Below are positions 34,713 to 45,521 of a DNA stretch of 64,000 nt, piece by piece. Each line of letters opens with the position of its first letter. Positions within the stretch are counted from its first letter, which is position 1. The DNA is from Paeniglutamicibacter sp. Y32M11 (lineage in GTDB: Bacteria > Actinomycetota > Actinomycetes > Actinomycetales > Micrococcaceae), in NCBI RefSeq assembly GCF_019285735.1, contig NZ_CP079107.1, forward strand, positions 1,674,001 to 1,738,000, read 5' to 3'. The notes under the pieces were generated by a model. The model had not been told where the DNA came from, searched no databases, and worked only from the letters and a program-made list of their open reading frames with translations. Made by a program: the position numbers and the translations under genes.

Positions 34713-35432
34713 ATGATTGCTCCCTCAGCCGTGCTACTTGACCTCGACGGAACCCTTGTGGACCCCGCCGGGGCGATCACCTCGGGCATCCGCCATGCGT
34801 TGACGCAGGCGCAGATTCCCGACCCGGGTGAAGAAAAACTCCTGTCCCTCATCGGACCGCCACTAACCATCGGGTTGGCCAGCATCCAGGGCGTCACGCC
34901 GACGAATATCGGATCACTGATCTCCACCTACCGCGCGCAATATGCCAGCCATGGCATGGCGTCTTCGCGGCCCTACCCGGGCGTGTTGGAATTACTTGGC
35001 TCATTACGTGAAGCCGGAATCACGGTGTTGGTCGCCACGGCCAAGCCCACGCACATCGCCGCAGAATTGTTGCAGATCCAGGGGATTACCCCATTGCTTG
35101 ACGGGATTTTTGGCAACGACGACGAGGGAGATGGGCATTCCTCCTCCAAGACTCACATTGTGGCCGCAGCCCTGAGCGCGCACGACCTAGACCCCGCGCA
35201 CTGCGTGATGGTCGGGGATCGGCGCTATGACATCGAGGCGGCCAACGAAAATTCCATGTCCTCCATCGGTGCCGGGTGGGGCTTCGCCGAAGCCGGAGAA
35301 CTAGCGGCCGCCGGAGCCGGGGCCCATGCGGTGGATGTACCGGCGCTGGCCGGGCTGCTGCTGGGTTCACCCGCCGAAGAATCGCTGCGCGCCGCGTTGG
35401 CGTCCGTCTCCAGCTCGGGAGCTAACGCTTAG
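34713..35432 (+). CDS. HAD-family phosphatase, phosphoglycolate phosphatase-like
   Basis: 239 residues from the ATG at 34713; the preceding GTG at 34710 is an equally possible start. HAD motif I is LLDLDGTLVDP, motif II lies in VLVATAKPTH, the conserved Lys in SSSKTHIVAAAL, and motif IV is VMVGDRRYDIEAANEN. The cap region fits the Gph/PGP group. Substrate is inferred only from family. The next gene starts on the base after the stop, so this heads an operon running HAD, plsC, uvrC. Confidence 0.87.
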   Translation: MIAPSAVLLDLDGTLVDPAGAITSGIRHALTQAQIPDPGEEKLLSLIGPPLTIGLASIQGVTPTNIGSLISTYRAQYASHGMASSRPYPGVLELLGSLREAGITVLVATAKPTHIAAELLQIQGITPLLDGIFGNDDEGDGHSSSKTHIVAAALSAHDLDPAHCVMVGDRRYDIEAANENSMSSIGAGWGFAEAGELAAAGAGAHAVDVPALAGLLLGSPAEESLRAALASVSSSGANA

Positions 35433-36101
35433 ATGAGTTTGTACACCATGACCCGCTCATCGATTCGCGGGCTGCTGACGGGGCTGTGCCGCCCCACCGT
35501 CACCGGGCTGGAGAACGTTCCGCGCACCGGACCGATCATCGTCGCCTCCAACCACCTGTCCTTCCTGGACTCCATCATCATCCAGGCGCTGACCCCCCGT
35601 GATGTCGCGTTCTTCGCCAAGGCCGAATACTTCACGACCCCCGGGCTTAAGGGCAAGGCCATGAAGACCTTCTTCGAATCCGTGGGCTCCATCCCGGTCC
35701 AGCGCGGGGAACAGGCGGCGTCCGTTGCGGCCCTTGAATCCCTGGTGGACATCTTGGAATCCGGCAGTGGCATCGGCATCTACCCGGAGGGAACCCGCTC
35801 GCGCGACGGGCAACTTTACCGCGGCCGCACCGGCGTGGGCTGGCTGGCGCTGACCACCGGTGCCCCGGTGATTCCGGTGGGACTGATCGGTACCGAGAAG
35901 CTGCAGCCCGCGGGCAAAAACACCATCAAGCCGCACCACTTCACCATCGCCTTCGGCAAACCGCTGCAATTTGAGCATCTGGGACGCAAGCACCCGCTGC
36001 CGCAGCGGCGTGCCGCCACCGACCAGATCGTTGACGCCATCGCCGAACTCACCGGCCAGGAGCGGGTGGACGCGTACAACCAGTCACCCATCGCCGAGTA
36101 G
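35433..36101 (+). CDS. plsC: 1-acyl-sn-glycerol-3-phosphate acyltransferase
   Basis: 222 residues. The NHx4D acyltransferase motif is VASNHLSFLDSIIIQ, the second motif region is FFESVGSIPVQRG, motif III is GIYPEGTRSRDG, and motif IV is GAPVIPVGLIGTEKL. The enzyme adds the second acyl chain in phosphatidic acid synthesis at the membrane. It starts directly after the upstream stop (TAG-ATG), indicating translational coupling with the HAD gene, and is followed 15 bases later by uvrC. Confidence 0.92.
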   Translation: MSLYTMTRSSIRGLLTGLCRPTVTGLENVPRTGPIIVASNHLSFLDSIIIQALTPRDVAFFAKAEYFTTPGLKGKAMKTFFESVGSIPVQRGEQAASVAALESLVDILESGSGIGIYPEGTRSRDGQLYRGRTGVGWLALTTGAPVIPVGLIGTEKLQPAGKNTIKPHHFTIAFGKPLQFEHLGRKHPLPQRRAATDQIVDAIAELTGQERVDAYNQSPIAE

Positions 36102-36116
36102 AAGCGAAAAAACACC

Positions 36117-38078
36117 GTGGCAGATCCCAAGAGTTACCGCCCCGCGACGGGAGATATCCCCATCAACCCGGGGGTCTACCGCTTTCGTGACGAGGTGGGC
36201 CGCGTCATCTACGTCGGCAAGGCCAAGGTGCTGCGCTCACGATTGAATTCGTACTTCGCCAATCCCGCCACGCTGACCGCCAAGACCCACACCATGGTGC
36301 ATACCGCGGTATCGGTCGAATGGACGGTGGTCGGTTCGGAACTCGAGGCGTTGCAGCTCGAATACACCTGGATCAAGGAATTTAACCCGCGCTTTAACAT
36401 CGTCTTCCGCGACGACAAGTCCTACCCGTACCTCGCGGTGACCATGGGGGATAAGTACCCGCGCGCGCAGGTCATGCGTGGGGACAAGCGCAAGGACACC
36501 AAGTACTTTGGCCCGTTTTATCCGGCCAAGGCCATCCGCGAAACCCTAGATACGCTCCTGCGCGTCTTCCCGGTACGCAGCTGCTCCACCGGGGTCTTCA
36601 ACCGAGCCCAATCCTCCGGACGGCCCTGCCTGCTGGGCTACATCGACAAATGCGCCGCCCCCTGTGTGGGCCGCGTCAGCCCCGAGGAGCACCGACAGCT
36701 CGCCGCGGATCTCTGCCAGTTCATGGGTGGCGAGGGCACTCGCTTCATCAAGGAACTCGAAACCAAGATGGGCGATGCCGTCTCGCGGCTCGAATATGAG
36801 CAGGCAGCTCGTTATCGGGACGACATTGCAGCGCTACGCCGAGTATTCGAGCGTAATGCCGTGGTGCTGAGCGAAAATACCGAGGCCGACATCTTCGCCG
36901 TGCACGAGGACGAGCTCGAGGCCGCGGTGCAGGTATTCCACGTGCGTAACGGTCGCATCCGCGGTCAGCGCGGCTGGGTCGTGGAAAAGGTCGAGGACTC
37001 GACCCCGGAGCAATTCATCGAGCACCTGCTCACCCAGGTCTACGGTGAGGCGGCGGGCGATGACCGGATCCCGCGCGAGGTACTGGTCCCGGTGCTACCG
37101 GAAAACGCGGACGACGTCGCCGCCTGGCTGCACGAACGCCGCGGCTCGGCCGTCTCGCTGCGCGTGGCACAGCGTGGGGACAAGGCAACACTTGCCGAAA
37201 CGGTGCGCGAAAACGCCGAGCAGTCCCTGCGCCTGCACAAATCCCGCCGCGCCGGGGACCTGACCACGCGCTCCGCCTCACTCCAGGAGCTGCAGGAATC
37301 CCTCGGGTTGCCGATCCCGCTACTGCGCATCGAATGTTACGACGCCTCACACACCCAGGGCACCAACGTGGTGGCCTCCATGGTGGTGTTCGAAGACGGG
37401 CTGCCGAAAAAGAGCGATTACCGCAAATTTGCCATCACCGGTGAGGCGGCCCGTGATGACACCGCCTCCATGTATGACGTGATATCTCGCCGTTTCAAGA
37501 ACTACTTGGAGGAATCGGCCAATATGGTGCCGATGGTCTCCGGCGAGGTGGATATCTCCGATGCCGCGGCCAAGGCCCCGGCACGACGATTCGCCTACCC
37601 GCCCTCGCTGGTCATCGTTGATGGTGGACCGCCCCAGGTTGCCGCGGCCTCTCGTGCCCTGGCCGATCTGGGCATCGACGACATCTACGTGGTGGGCCTG
37701 GCCAAGCGTCTAGAGGAGCTGTGGCTACCGGAGGATGAGTTCCCGGTGATCCTGCCGCGTGCCTCCAACGCCCTGTACCTGGTCCAGCGAGTGCGTGATG
37801 AGGCGCACCGCTTTGCCATCACCTTCCACCGCAAAAAGCGTTCGGCCTCGATGACCACCTCGCTGCTTGATTCCATTTCCGGTCTGGGCCCGGCCAAACG
37901 CGAGGCACTGCGTAAGCACTTTGGGACGATGAAAAAGATGCGTGCGGCCTCCGTTGAAGAACTTGGGCAGGTGCCGGGCATCGGTCCGGTGCTGGCCGCC
38001 ACGGTCTTTGCGGAACTGGCCAAGGCCGATACGGGTGCGCCGGCAGTGAACATGACTACCGGTGAGGTACTTTCCTAA
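36117..38078 (+). CDS. uvrC: Excinuclease ABC subunit C
   Basis: 653 residues from the GTG at 36117. The N-terminal GIY-YIG nuclease reads NPGVYRFRDEVGRVIYVGKA and cuts 3' of the lesion. A cysteine cluster (RPCLLGYIDKCAAPCVG) and a UVR domain (AVSRLEYEQAARYRDDIAAL) follow. The RNase H-like 5' nuclease starts at IECYDASHTQGTNVVASMVV, and two helix-hairpin-helix motifs end the protein (ISGLGPAKREALRKHFG and VPGIGPVLAATVF). It incises on both sides of damage after UvrB loading. It shares a transcript with plsC. Confidence 0.98.
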   Translation: MADPKSYRPATGDIPINPGVYRFRDEVGRVIYVGKAKVLRSRLNSYFANPATLTAKTHTMVHTAVSVEWTVVGSELEALQLEYTWIKEFNPRFNIVFRDDKSYPYLAVTMGDKYPRAQVMRGDKRKDTKYFGPFYPAKAIRETLDTLLRVFPVRSCSTGVFNRAQSSGRPCLLGYIDKCAAPCVGRVSPEEHRQLAADLCQFMGGEGTRFIKELETKMGDAVSRLEYEQAARYRDDIAALRRVFERNAVVLSENTEADIFAVHEDELEAAVQVFHVRNGRIRGQRGWVVEKVEDSTPEQFIEHLLTQVYGEAAGDDRIPREVLVPVLPENADDVAAWLHERRGSAVSLRVAQRGDKATLAETVRENAEQSLRLHKSRRAGDLTTRSASLQELQESLGLPIPLLRIECYDASHTQGTNVVASMVVFEDGLPKKSDYRKFAITGEAARDDTASMYDVISRRFKNYLEESANMVPMVSGEVDISDAAAKAPARRFAYPPSLVIVDGGPPQVAAASRALADLGIDDIYVVGLAKRLEELWLPEDEFPVILPRASNALYLVQRVRDEAHRFAITFHRKKRSASMTTSLLDSISGLGPAKREALRKHFGTMKKMRAASVEELGQVPGIGPVLAATVFAELAKADTGAPAVNMTTGEVLS

Positions 38079-38101
38079 CGCCTCGCGCCGTCCGAGACGA
38101 C

Positions 38102-38107
38102 TAGGCT
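38102..38107 (+). promoter_or_regulatory. -10 element TAGGCT, leaderless start of rapZ
   Basis: TAGGCT ends 7 nt before the ATG at 38115. Confidence 0.5.
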
Positions 38108-38114
38108 AGGGGGT

Positions 38115-39008
38115 ATGACCACCGAGCTTGCCCCAGTGAAACCTCCCGAGTCCGAGATCTTAGTTATTACCGGCATGTCGGGTGCCGGGCGCACCACCGC
38201 CGCCCATGCCTTGGAAGACCATGGCTGGTACGTGGTGGAGAACCTTCCCCCGACGCTGCTGGGGATGCTCACCGAAATTGTTGCTCATTCCGGGGGATCC
38301 CTCCCGAAGCTGGCCGTGGTCATGGATGTGCGCTCCAAATCACTCTTCCCGCAGCTGCGGGAGGCCTTGGCGTCACTGACCAGCGCCGGGATCAAGTACC
38401 GCGTGCTCTTCTTGGATGCGGCAGATGATCTGCTGGTGCGACGCTTTGAACAGGGCCGGCGCCCGCACCCGCTGCAAGCCGATGACCGGATCAGCGATGG
38501 CATCGCCAGGGAACGCGATGTATTGCGTGAGATGAAGGAGGCGGCAGAAATTGTCGTCGACACCACCGAAATGTCGGTGCATGATCTAGCGCGCACCATT
38601 ACCGAACTCTTCTCGGAGTCCGGCCCCATCGTGCTGCGCCTGAACGTGATGAGCTTCGGCTTTAAGTATGGTCTTCCCACCGACGCCAACTTCGTGGCAG
38701 ATGTTCGCTTTATCCCCAACCCGCACTGGGTGCCGGAACTTCGTCCGTTTACCGGCAAGGAGAAAAAAGTCTCCGACTACGTGCTCACCGCCAAGGGTGC
38801 CGGCGAATTCATCGAGCGCTTCATCTCCAGTCTTGAACCAGTTTTTGAGGGCTACCGCCGCGAAAACAAGCACTACGCCACCATCGCCGTAGGCTGCACC
38901 GGAGGCAAGCACCGCTCGGTGGCCACCGCCGAGGAGATTGGCCGCCGCCTGTCTCAGCTGCCCAGCGTGCGGGTGAACGTCACGCACCGGGACCTGGGCC
39001 GGGAGTAG
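38115..39008 (+). CDS. rapZ: RNase adapter RapZ
   Basis: 297 residues. The P-loop reads [18 protein letters not shown], with Arg in place of the usual Lys before Thr, as is common in actinobacterial homologues. The second nucleotide motif region is [21 protein letters not shown], and the C-terminal domain has [20 protein letters not shown] and [17 protein letters not shown]. In E. coli RapZ directs RNase E to a small RNA controlling GlmS; the actinobacterial role is less clear. It heads the conserved rapZ-yvcK-whiA cluster. Confidence 0.95.
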   Translation: MTTELAPVKPPESEILVITGMSGAGRTTAAHALEDHGWYVVENLPPTLLGMLTEIVAHSGGSLPKLAVVMDVRSKSLFPQLREALASLTSAGIKYRVLFLDAADDLLVRRFEQGRRPHPLQADDRISDGIARERDVLREMKEAAEIVVDTTEMSVHDLARTITELFSESGPIVLRLNVMSFGFKYGLPTDANFVADVRFIPNPHWVPELRPFTGKEKKVSDYVLTAKGAGEFIERFISSLEPVFEGYRRENKHYATIAVGCTGGKHRSVATAEEIGRRLSQLPSVRVNVTHRDLGRE

Positions 39009-39014
39009 GCAGCC

Positions 39015-40053
39015 ATGGCGTTTTTTACCGGGCCCATCCCCATCCAGCCCCCTCGCGTTCCCCGGGTGAAAACAAGGTGGTGCGCGTGGTTGCCCTGGGC
39101 GGCGGCCACGGTCTCTCGGCATCACTGTCGGCCTTGCGCCGACTCACCACCGATCTGACGGCCATCGTGACGGTGGCCGACGACGGTGGCTCCTCCGGGC
39201 GACTGCGCGAAGAACTCGACGTGCTTCCCCCGGTGACCTGCGAATGGCCCTGGCAGCCCTGTGTGATGACACCGACTGGGGGAGGACCTGGCGCGATGTC
39301 ATGCAACATCGTTTTGTCTCCAAACCCGGTTCCAGCGCCTCCTTGGACCAGCACGCGGTGGGCAACCTGCTCATCGTGGCCCTCTGGGAGTTGCTGAAGG
39401 ATCCCGTGGCCGGGCTGCGCTGGGCCGGAGCACTGCTCGGTGCGCGCGGTCAGGTCCTGCCCATGAGCATCACCCCGCTGACCATCACCGGGGACGTGCT
39501 GGAAGAGGCCGAGGATGCAAAACTGGTCAGCCGCCGCATCTCCGGTCAGGCGAAGCTTGCCATGGTCGGTGAAAGCATGCGGGTCACCAACGTGCGCCTG
39601 GAACCTGCCGATGCCGCCGCCTGCACCGAGGCACTCGACGCCATCGAGCTGGCGGACTGGGTCATCCTGGGACCGGGGTCCTGGTACACCTCGGTCATCC
39701 CGCACCTCTTGCTACCCGAAATGCGCGAGGCGCTGGCCCGGACGCCAGCCCGCCGACTGCTGACCATGAACCTGTCCACAGATACCGCCGAGACCGCCGG
39801 AATGGATGCCGCGGCGCATCTTGAGGTCATCTCGCGTTATGCTCCCGAGTTGCGCTTGGACGCCGTATTGGCCGATCCGACAACGATTTCTGACCACGAA
39901 GCATTCACTCAGGCGGCGGCCCGGCTAGGTGCCCGAACCTTTTTCGGTAAAGTAGGGGTTGGTGCCGGACGCGCAGTCCACGACCCCTTGAGACTTGCCG
40001 CCGCCTACCACGACGTGTTTACCACGTTTAGCACAGACGAGCCCAGCAGTTAG
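39015..40053 (+). pseudogene. yvcK: YvcK/CofD-type gluconeogenesis factor, interrupted by two frameshifts
   Basis: Three reading frames must be joined. Frame 1 starts at the ATG at 39015 with GGGAG upstream and reads [14 protein letters not shown]. Frame 2 is needed from about 39062 ([20 protein letters not shown] ... [12 protein letters not shown]). Frame 3 is needed from about 39233 ([16 protein letters not shown] to the stop). Each switch looks like the loss of one base in a C/G run: CCCCGGG at 39060-39066 and CCCCCGG at 39227-39233. YvcK orthologues have ELD-xPPPGDxR at the second site, so the frame intended there is clear. The family binds UDP-N-acetylglucosamine and supports cell-wall synthesis. 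The rest of the protein (to residue about 345) looks intact. Sequencing error is a real alternative to true inactivation. Confidence 0.85.
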
Positions 40054-40063
40054 GAAACAATCC

Positions 40064-41044
40064 ATGGCACTGACGGCTTCCGTCAAGGACGAACTGTCCC
40101 GGCTTGAAATCCGGCGGTCATCCGAGCGCAAGGCAGAGGTATCCACCATGCTGCGTTTTTGCGGTGGACTGCACATCATTTCCGGTCGCATCGTGATTGA
40201 GGCGGAGGTTGATCTGGCCTCCACCGCGAGACGCCTGCGTGCCGCCATCGCAGAAGTGTATGGCCACACCTCCGAGATCATTGTGGTTTCCGGCGGCGGT
40301 TTACGCCGCGGCAACCGCTATGTGGTCCGGGTGGTACGTGATGGTGAGGCACTGGCCCGCCAGACCGGTCTGCTTGATGGCCGCGGCCGGCCCGTCCGCG
40401 GCCTGCCCTCGGTCATCGTTAATGGTTCGGCAGCGGATGCCGAGGCCGTATGGCGTGGCGCCTTCCTTTCCCACGGATCACTGACCGAACCGGGGCGCTC
40501 TTCGGCCCTGGAAATCACCTGCCCCGGCCCCGAGTCTGCGCTGGCATTGGTCGGCGCGGCGCGGCGACTGGGTCTGGTGGCCAAGGCACGCGAGGTCCGC
40601 GGTGTTGACCGCGTGGTCATCCGCGACGGGGAAGCCATCGCTCAGCTCCTGACGCGCATGGGCGCCCACGACGCATTGATGGTCTGGGAAGAACGCCGGA
40701 TGCGTAAGGAAGTGCGCGCGACCGCTAACCGTCTGGCTAACTTTGACGATGCGAACCTGCGCCGTTCGGCTCAGGCTGCCGTTGCCGCCGGAGCTCGGGT
40801 GGACCGCGCCCTAGAGATCCTTGGCGACGAGGTTCCCGAACACCTCAAGTACGCAGGTGCCCTGCGCGTGGCGCACAAACAGGCGTCACTGGATGAGCTC
40901 GGTCGTATGGCAGAACCGCCCATGACCAAGGACGCCATCGCCGGACGGATCCGAAGACTTCTTGCCATGGCCGACAAAAGGGCCATTGAAATGGGAATAC
41001 CTGGCACCGAGGCGAGCGTTCCCTTGGATGTGTTGGAACACTAA
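40064..41044 (+). CDS. whiA: DNA-binding sporulation/cell-division regulator WhiA
   Basis: 326 residues from the ATG at 40064 ([20 protein letters not shown]), with AGGAAA upstream. The N-terminal LAGLIDADG-like domain includes [19 protein letters not shown] and [19 protein letters not shown], without catalytic nuclease residues being expected. The C-terminal helix-turn-helix includes [20 protein letters not shown] and SVPLD at the end. Family knowledge: WhiA controls division genes in Streptomyces with WhiB, and cell division in Bacillus. It completes the rapZ-yvcK-whiA cluster. Confidence 0.96.
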   Translation: MALTASVKDELSRLEIRRSSERKAEVSTMLRFCGGLHIISGRIVIEAEVDLASTARRLRAAIAEVYGHTSEIIVVSGGGLRRGNRYVVRVVRDGEALARQTGLLDGRGRPVRGLPSVIVNGSAADAEAVWRGAFLSHGSLTEPGRSSALEITCPGPESALALVGAARRLGLVAKAREVRGVDRVVIRDGEAIAQLLTRMGAHDALMVWEERRMRKEVRATANRLANFDDANLRRSAQAAVAAGARVDRALEILGDEVPEHLKYAGALRVAHKQASLDELGRMAEPPMTKDAIAGRIRRLLAMADKRAIEMGIPGTEASVPLDVLEH

Positions 41045-41136
41045 CCACGATTTTTCCGCGTCAGCGGAGATGCAGTAATGAAGATGAGTGCATCCACATC
41101 ACGCTGGGTGTACGAAACACGATTTGAGGAGTCATT

Positions 41137-41766
41137 TTGGCTATTTATACCTTGCCTGAGCTGCAGTACGATTACGCCGCTTTGGAGCCGAATATTTCGG
41201 CGCGGATCATGGAGCTGCACCACTCCAAGCACCACGCTACGTATGTTGCTGGGGCGAATACTGCGTTGGAGCAGTTGGCTGAGGCTCGCGAGAAGGGTGA
41301 GTTCGGGGCGATTCCGAAGTTGTCCAAGGATTTGGCGTTCCACTTGGGTGGTCACACCAACCACTCGATTTTCTGGAACAACTTGTCTCCGGAGGGTGGC
41401 GATAAGCCCGAGGGTGAGTTGGCTGCTGCGATTGATGATGCTTTTGGTTCTTTTGATGCTTTCCGTGCGCACTTCACTGCTGCTGCGATGAGCTTGCAGG
41501 GTTCGGGTTGGGCGTTGTTGGGCTTTGAGGGCTTGGGTGGCCAGTTGGTCATTGAGCAGCTTTATGATCAGCAGGGCAATGTTCCGGTGGCGACGACTCC
41601 GTTGTTGATGTTGGACATGTGGGAGCACGCTTTCTACCTGGATTACGTGAATGTTAAGGCCGACTATGTGAAGGCTTTCTGGAACATTGTGAATTGGGCG
41701 GATGTGTCGGCTCGTTTTGATGCTGCGCGGGCTGGTGCGGCGAAGCTGATCGTCCCCGGCAAGTAA
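41137..41766 (+). CDS. sodA: Superoxide dismutase [Mn/Fe]
   Basis: 209 residues from the TTG at 41137, with GAGGAG five bases upstream (41126-41131). The fold is clear: [29 protein letters not shown] (metal His), [12 protein letters not shown] (metal His), and [19 protein letters not shown] (metal Asp and His). It removes superoxide in the cytoplasm. Codon choice is unlike its neighbours: nearly all Leu codons are TTG rather than CTG, and Asp is mostly GAT, while gap and pgk beside it use CTG/CTC and GAC. This suggests separate acquisition or different selection. Confidence 0.96.
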   Translation: MAIYTLPELQYDYAALEPNISARIMELHHSKHHATYVAGANTALEQLAEAREKGEFGAIPKLSKDLAFHLGGHTNHSIFWNNLSPEGGDKPEGELAAAIDDAFGSFDAFRAHFTAAAMSLQGSGWALLGFEGLGGQLVIEQLYDQQGNVPVATTPLLMLDMWEHAFYLDYVNVKADYVKAFWNIVNWADVSARFDAARAGAAKLIVPGK

Positions 41767-41837
41767 AACGCAACACCCCGAGGAGTAACCCGCCTCACAT
41801 CGAACGCCAAAATGGCGTAAGATAAAAACATCGTGTT

Positions 41838-41873
41838 TTGCGCATCTTGCGGCTAACCCCGCAAGATGCGCAA
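41838..41873 (+). terminator. sodA terminator
   Basis: A perfect 15-bp stem TTGCGCATCTTGCGG (41838-41852) with 41859-41873 and a 6-base loop, 71 bases after the sodA stop. Confidence 0.8.
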
Positions 41874-41902
41874 TAACCGGTCGGTATCTACGCCGATGAC
41901 AC

Positions 41903-41936
41903 AACGGAGTGTCCAATCTTTCCAAGTCACTCCGTT
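41903..41936 (+). promoter_or_regulatory. Hairpin in the gap leader region
   Basis: AACGGAGTG (41903-41911) pairs perfectly with CACTCCGTT (41928-41936), about 70 bases before the gap start codon. It may be a leader structure, an operator or a second terminator. The promoter of gap was not identified with confidence. Confidence 0.35.
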
Positions 41937-41952
41937 TCCTGTGCTCCCTTAA

Positions 41953-43023
<1,071 letters not shown>

Positions 43024-43039
43024 TCTCGTCGAGTTCAGA

Positions 43040-43045
43040 TAACCT
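43040..43045 (+). promoter_or_regulatory. -10 element TAACCT, possible leaderless pgk promoter
   Basis: TAACCT ends 6 nt before the pgk ATG at 43052, in the 28-bp gap after gap. It would allow pgk-tpiA-secG to be transcribed without gap. Confidence 0.4.
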
Positions 43046-43051
43046 AGTCAC

Positions 43052-44284
43052 ATGACTTCCCACACTCTCGACGAATTGATCGCCGATGGTGTCCAGGGGC
43101 GGCACGTTCTGGTCCGTAGCGACCTGAACGTGCCGCTTGATGGGCTCACCGTCACCGACGACGGGCGCGTACGCGCCTCCATTCCGGTGGTGCAGAAGCT
43201 GGCCGAGGCCGGCGCTCGCGTCATCGTGATGGCCCACTTGGGTCGCCCCAAGGGCGAACCCGACCCCCAGTACTCTATTTCTCCCGCAGCCACCAAGCTG
43301 GCCGAGCTCTCCGGGCTCAACGTGGTTGTTGCCACCGACGTGGTGGGTGCCTCGGCCCAGGAACTGGCAGCCAAGCTCGCCGACGGTTCGGTCCTCGTCT
43401 TGGAAAACGTGCGTTTTGATGCGCGCGAAACCTCCAAGGTCGAATCCGAGCGTGCCGCGCTGGCCGCCGAACTGGCCGCATTAACCGGGGAAAACGGTGC
43501 CTACGTGAACGATGCCTTCGGCGCCGTACACCGCAAGCACGCCTCCGTTTATGACATCGCTGCCTTGCTGCCCGCCTACCAGGGCGACCTGGTGGCCACC
43601 GAGGTGCGGGTGCTCAAGACCCTCACCGAGGCTCCCAAGCGCCCCTACGTGGTGGTTCTTGGCGGTTCAAAGGTCTCGGACAAGCTGGCTGTCATTGACA
43701 ACCTGCTCGGACGCGCCGACCACCTGTTGATCGGTGGCGGCATGGCCTTCACCTTCCTCAAGGCCCTGGGCCACGAGGTGGGCGGCTCGCTGCTGGAAGT
43801 TGATCAGCTCGAGACCTGCCGCGGTTACCTCTCACGAGCCAAGGAACTCGGCTGTGAGATCGTGCTGCCCACCGATGTGGTGGTGGCATCGAAGTTTGGT
43901 GCCGATGCGCTCTCCGAGGTGCGGGCGGCCGACGACATCACCGGTGGTACCTTCGGGGACACCGGCCTGGGCTTGGACATTGGTCCGGATTCCGGGGAGA
44001 AGTTCGCCAGCTACATCCGCAGCGCCAACACGGTGTTCTGGAATGGCCCGATGGGCGTCTTCGAGATCCCGGCGTTTGCCAACGGGACACGTGCCGTGGC
44101 GGGTGCACTGGCCGAATCCGAGGCCTTCAGTGTGGTCGGTGGTGGCGATTCGGCCGCCGCCGTACGCACCCTGGGCTTCAACGATGACGAATTTGGACAC
44201 ATCTCAACCGGCGGCGGTGCCTCCCTCGAATACCTTGAGGGCAAGGAACTGCCGGGTTTGATCGCCCTGGAGGCACGTAAGTGA
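43052..44284 (+). CDS. pgk: Phosphoglycerate kinase
   Basis: 410 residues. The family signature near the N-terminus is [14 protein letters not shown], substrate-binding segments are [13 protein letters not shown] and [16 protein letters not shown], and the nucleotide-binding C-terminal domain has [22 protein letters not shown] and [10 protein letters not shown]. It makes ATP from 1,3-bisphosphoglycerate. The stop shares four bases with the tpiA start (GTGA), so the two are translationally coupled. Confidence 0.98.
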   Translation: MTSHTLDELIADGVQGRHVLVRSDLNVPLDGLTVTDDGRVRASIPVVQKLAEAGARVIVMAHLGRPKGEPDPQYSISPAATKLAELSGLNVVVATDVVGASAQELAAKLADGSVLVLENVRFDARETSKVESERAALAAELAALTGENGAYVNDAFGAVHRKHASVYDIAALLPAYQGDLVATEVRVLKTLTEAPKRPYVVVLGGSKVSDKLAVIDNLLGRADHLLIGGGMAFTFLKALGHEVGGSLLEVDQLETCRGYLSRAKELGCEIVLPTDVVVASKFGADALSEVRAADDITGGTFGDTGLGLDIGPDSGEKFASYIRSANTVFWNGPMGVFEIPAFANGTRAVAGALAESEAFSVVGGGDSAAAVRTLGFNDDEFGHISTGGGASLEYLEGKELPGLIALEARK

Positions 44285-45096
44285 CAACATCGACAAACGG
44301 CACCTTCGACCGGAAGCCGCTGATTGCCGGCAACTGGAAGATGAACATGGACCACGTCCAGGGCATCACGCTGCTGCAGAAGTTGGCCTGGACCTTGGCC
44401 GACGCCGAGCATGACTTCGCCCGGGTTGAGGTGGCGGTCTTCCCGCCCTTCACCGACCTGCGCGGGGTACAGACGCTGACCATGGGCGATGATCTCCCGG
44501 TGCGCTACGGCGCCCAGGATCTCTCCGCCCAGGATTCGGGAGCGTACACCGGGGAAATCTCCGGCCAGTTCCTCTCCCGTCTGGGCTGCAGCTACGTCTT
44601 GGTGGGGCACAGTGAACGTCGTGCCCTCCACGGTGAGTCGGACGCGTTGCTGGCCACCAAGGTTGCCGCCGCCTACCGACACGAGCTGACACCGGTGTTG
44701 TGTGTGGGGGAGGGCCTGGAGATTCGTCAGGCCGGAACCCACGTTGAGTACACGCTGGAGCAGCTGCGCGGTTCGCTGGCGGGAATCACCGCCGAGCAGG
44801 CAGCCACACTGGTCATCGCCTACGAGCCGGTCTGGGCCATCGGTACCGGAGAAGTCGCCGGTCCCGAGGACGCACAGGAACTCTGTGCAGCCATCCGCAC
44901 CGAACTCGGGCTGCTCTACGATGCCGACATCGCCTCGAAGGTCCGCGTGCTCTACGGCGGTTCGGTCAAGGCCTCAAACGTTGCCCAGATCCTGGCGCAG
45001 CGCGATGTTGATGGCGTGTTGGTCGGTGGCGCATCACTTGATGCCGCCGAGTTTGCTAATATTGTTAGGTTCGAGCACCACCTGGTGACCGACTAA
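44281..45096 (+). CDS. tpiA: Triosephosphate isomerase
   Basis: 271 residues from the GTG at 44281. The TIM-barrel motifs are all present: [14 protein letters not shown] (substrate Lys), [14 protein letters not shown] (catalytic His), the [20 protein letters not shown] loop (catalytic Glu and flexible loop 6) and [13 protein letters not shown] (phosphate binding). It interconverts dihydroxyacetone phosphate and glyceraldehyde 3-phosphate. It overlaps pgk by four bases. Confidence 0.98.
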   Translation: MTTSTNGTFDRKPLIAGNWKMNMDHVQGITLLQKLAWTLADAEHDFARVEVAVFPPFTDLRGVQTLTMGDDLPVRYGAQDLSAQDSGAYTGEISGQFLSRLGCSYVLVGHSERRALHGESDALLATKVAAAYRHELTPVLCVGEGLEIRQAGTHVEYTLEQLRGSLAGITAEQAATLVIAYEPVWAIGTGEVAGPEDAQELCAAIRTELGLLYDADIASKVRVLYGGSVKASNVAQILAQRDVDGVLVGGASLDAAEFANIVRFEHHLVTD

Positions 45097-45124
45097 TCGC
45101 CACCGAGCTGATTGAAGGGCAATT

Positions 45125-45376
45125 ATGGACGTCATCAAGTTGATATTGCAGATCTTGTTGGGCATCACCAGCCTGTTGTTAACACTGCTGATCCTGCTGC
45201 ACAAGGGCCGCGGAGGCGGCATGTCTGACATGTTCGGCGGTGGCATGACCTCATCACTGGGGTCCTCCGGCGTTGCCGAGCGTAACCTCAACCGGGTCAC
45301 GGTCGTCCTGGGTCTGATCTGGGTCGCCGTCATCATCGGCCTGGGACTGCTCATGCGCTTCAGCGTCGAATCCTAA
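45125..45376 (+). CDS. secG: Preprotein translocase subunit SecG
   Basis: 83 residues with two membrane helices (LILQILLGITSLLLTLLILL and VVLGLIWVAVIIGLGLLMRF) joined by the conserved cytoplasmic loop HKGRGGGMSDMFGGGM. SecG is the small accessory subunit of the SecYEG channel. Its location just after tpiA is the usual actinobacterial arrangement. In relatives secG and pgl are next-door convergent genes; here an island separates them. Confidence 0.96.
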   Translation: MDVIKLILQILLGITSLLLTLLILLHKGRGGGMSDMFGGGMTSSLGSSGVAERNLNRVTVVLGLIWVAVIIGLGLLMRFSVES

Positions 45377-45406
45377 TCTTTAGCACCACGCTCTTCTGAG
45401 CACAGC

Positions 45407-45469
45407 AAAAAGCGCGGTCCGCTGAGCTTCCCCTTCAACGGGAACTCAGCGGACCGCGCTTTTGTTTGT
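45407..45469. terminator. Strong terminator after secG (ancestrally shared with pgl)
   Basis: A 19-bp perfect stem AAAAGCGCGGTCCGCTGAG (45408-45426) with 45445-45463, plus an inner TTCCC/GGGAA pairing, flanked by an A-run and by TTTTGTTTGTT. It should work in both directions. The first copy of the 52-bp repeat starts right after it. Confidence 0.9.
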
Positions 45470-45521
45470 TACGCCTAGATCAGGGCGGCCGCTGCCGCAT
45501 CCAGCAGCCACCAGGTACCGG
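45470..45521. repeat. 52-bp direct repeat, left copy (partial pgl 3' end)
   Basis: These 52 bases are identical to 48874-48925. They correspond to the last ~15 codons of pgl, its stop and a few following bases, but the match to pgl stops abruptly at 45522. This is therefore a displaced copy of the pgl 3' end marking the left edge of an insertion. Confidence 0.95.

Noticed and set aside
39200-39260. Programmed frameshift in yvcK
   Set aside because: No slippery heptamer or downstream structure stands out, orthologues are read in one frame, and a second frame change occurs 170 bases earlier; error or mutation is simpler.
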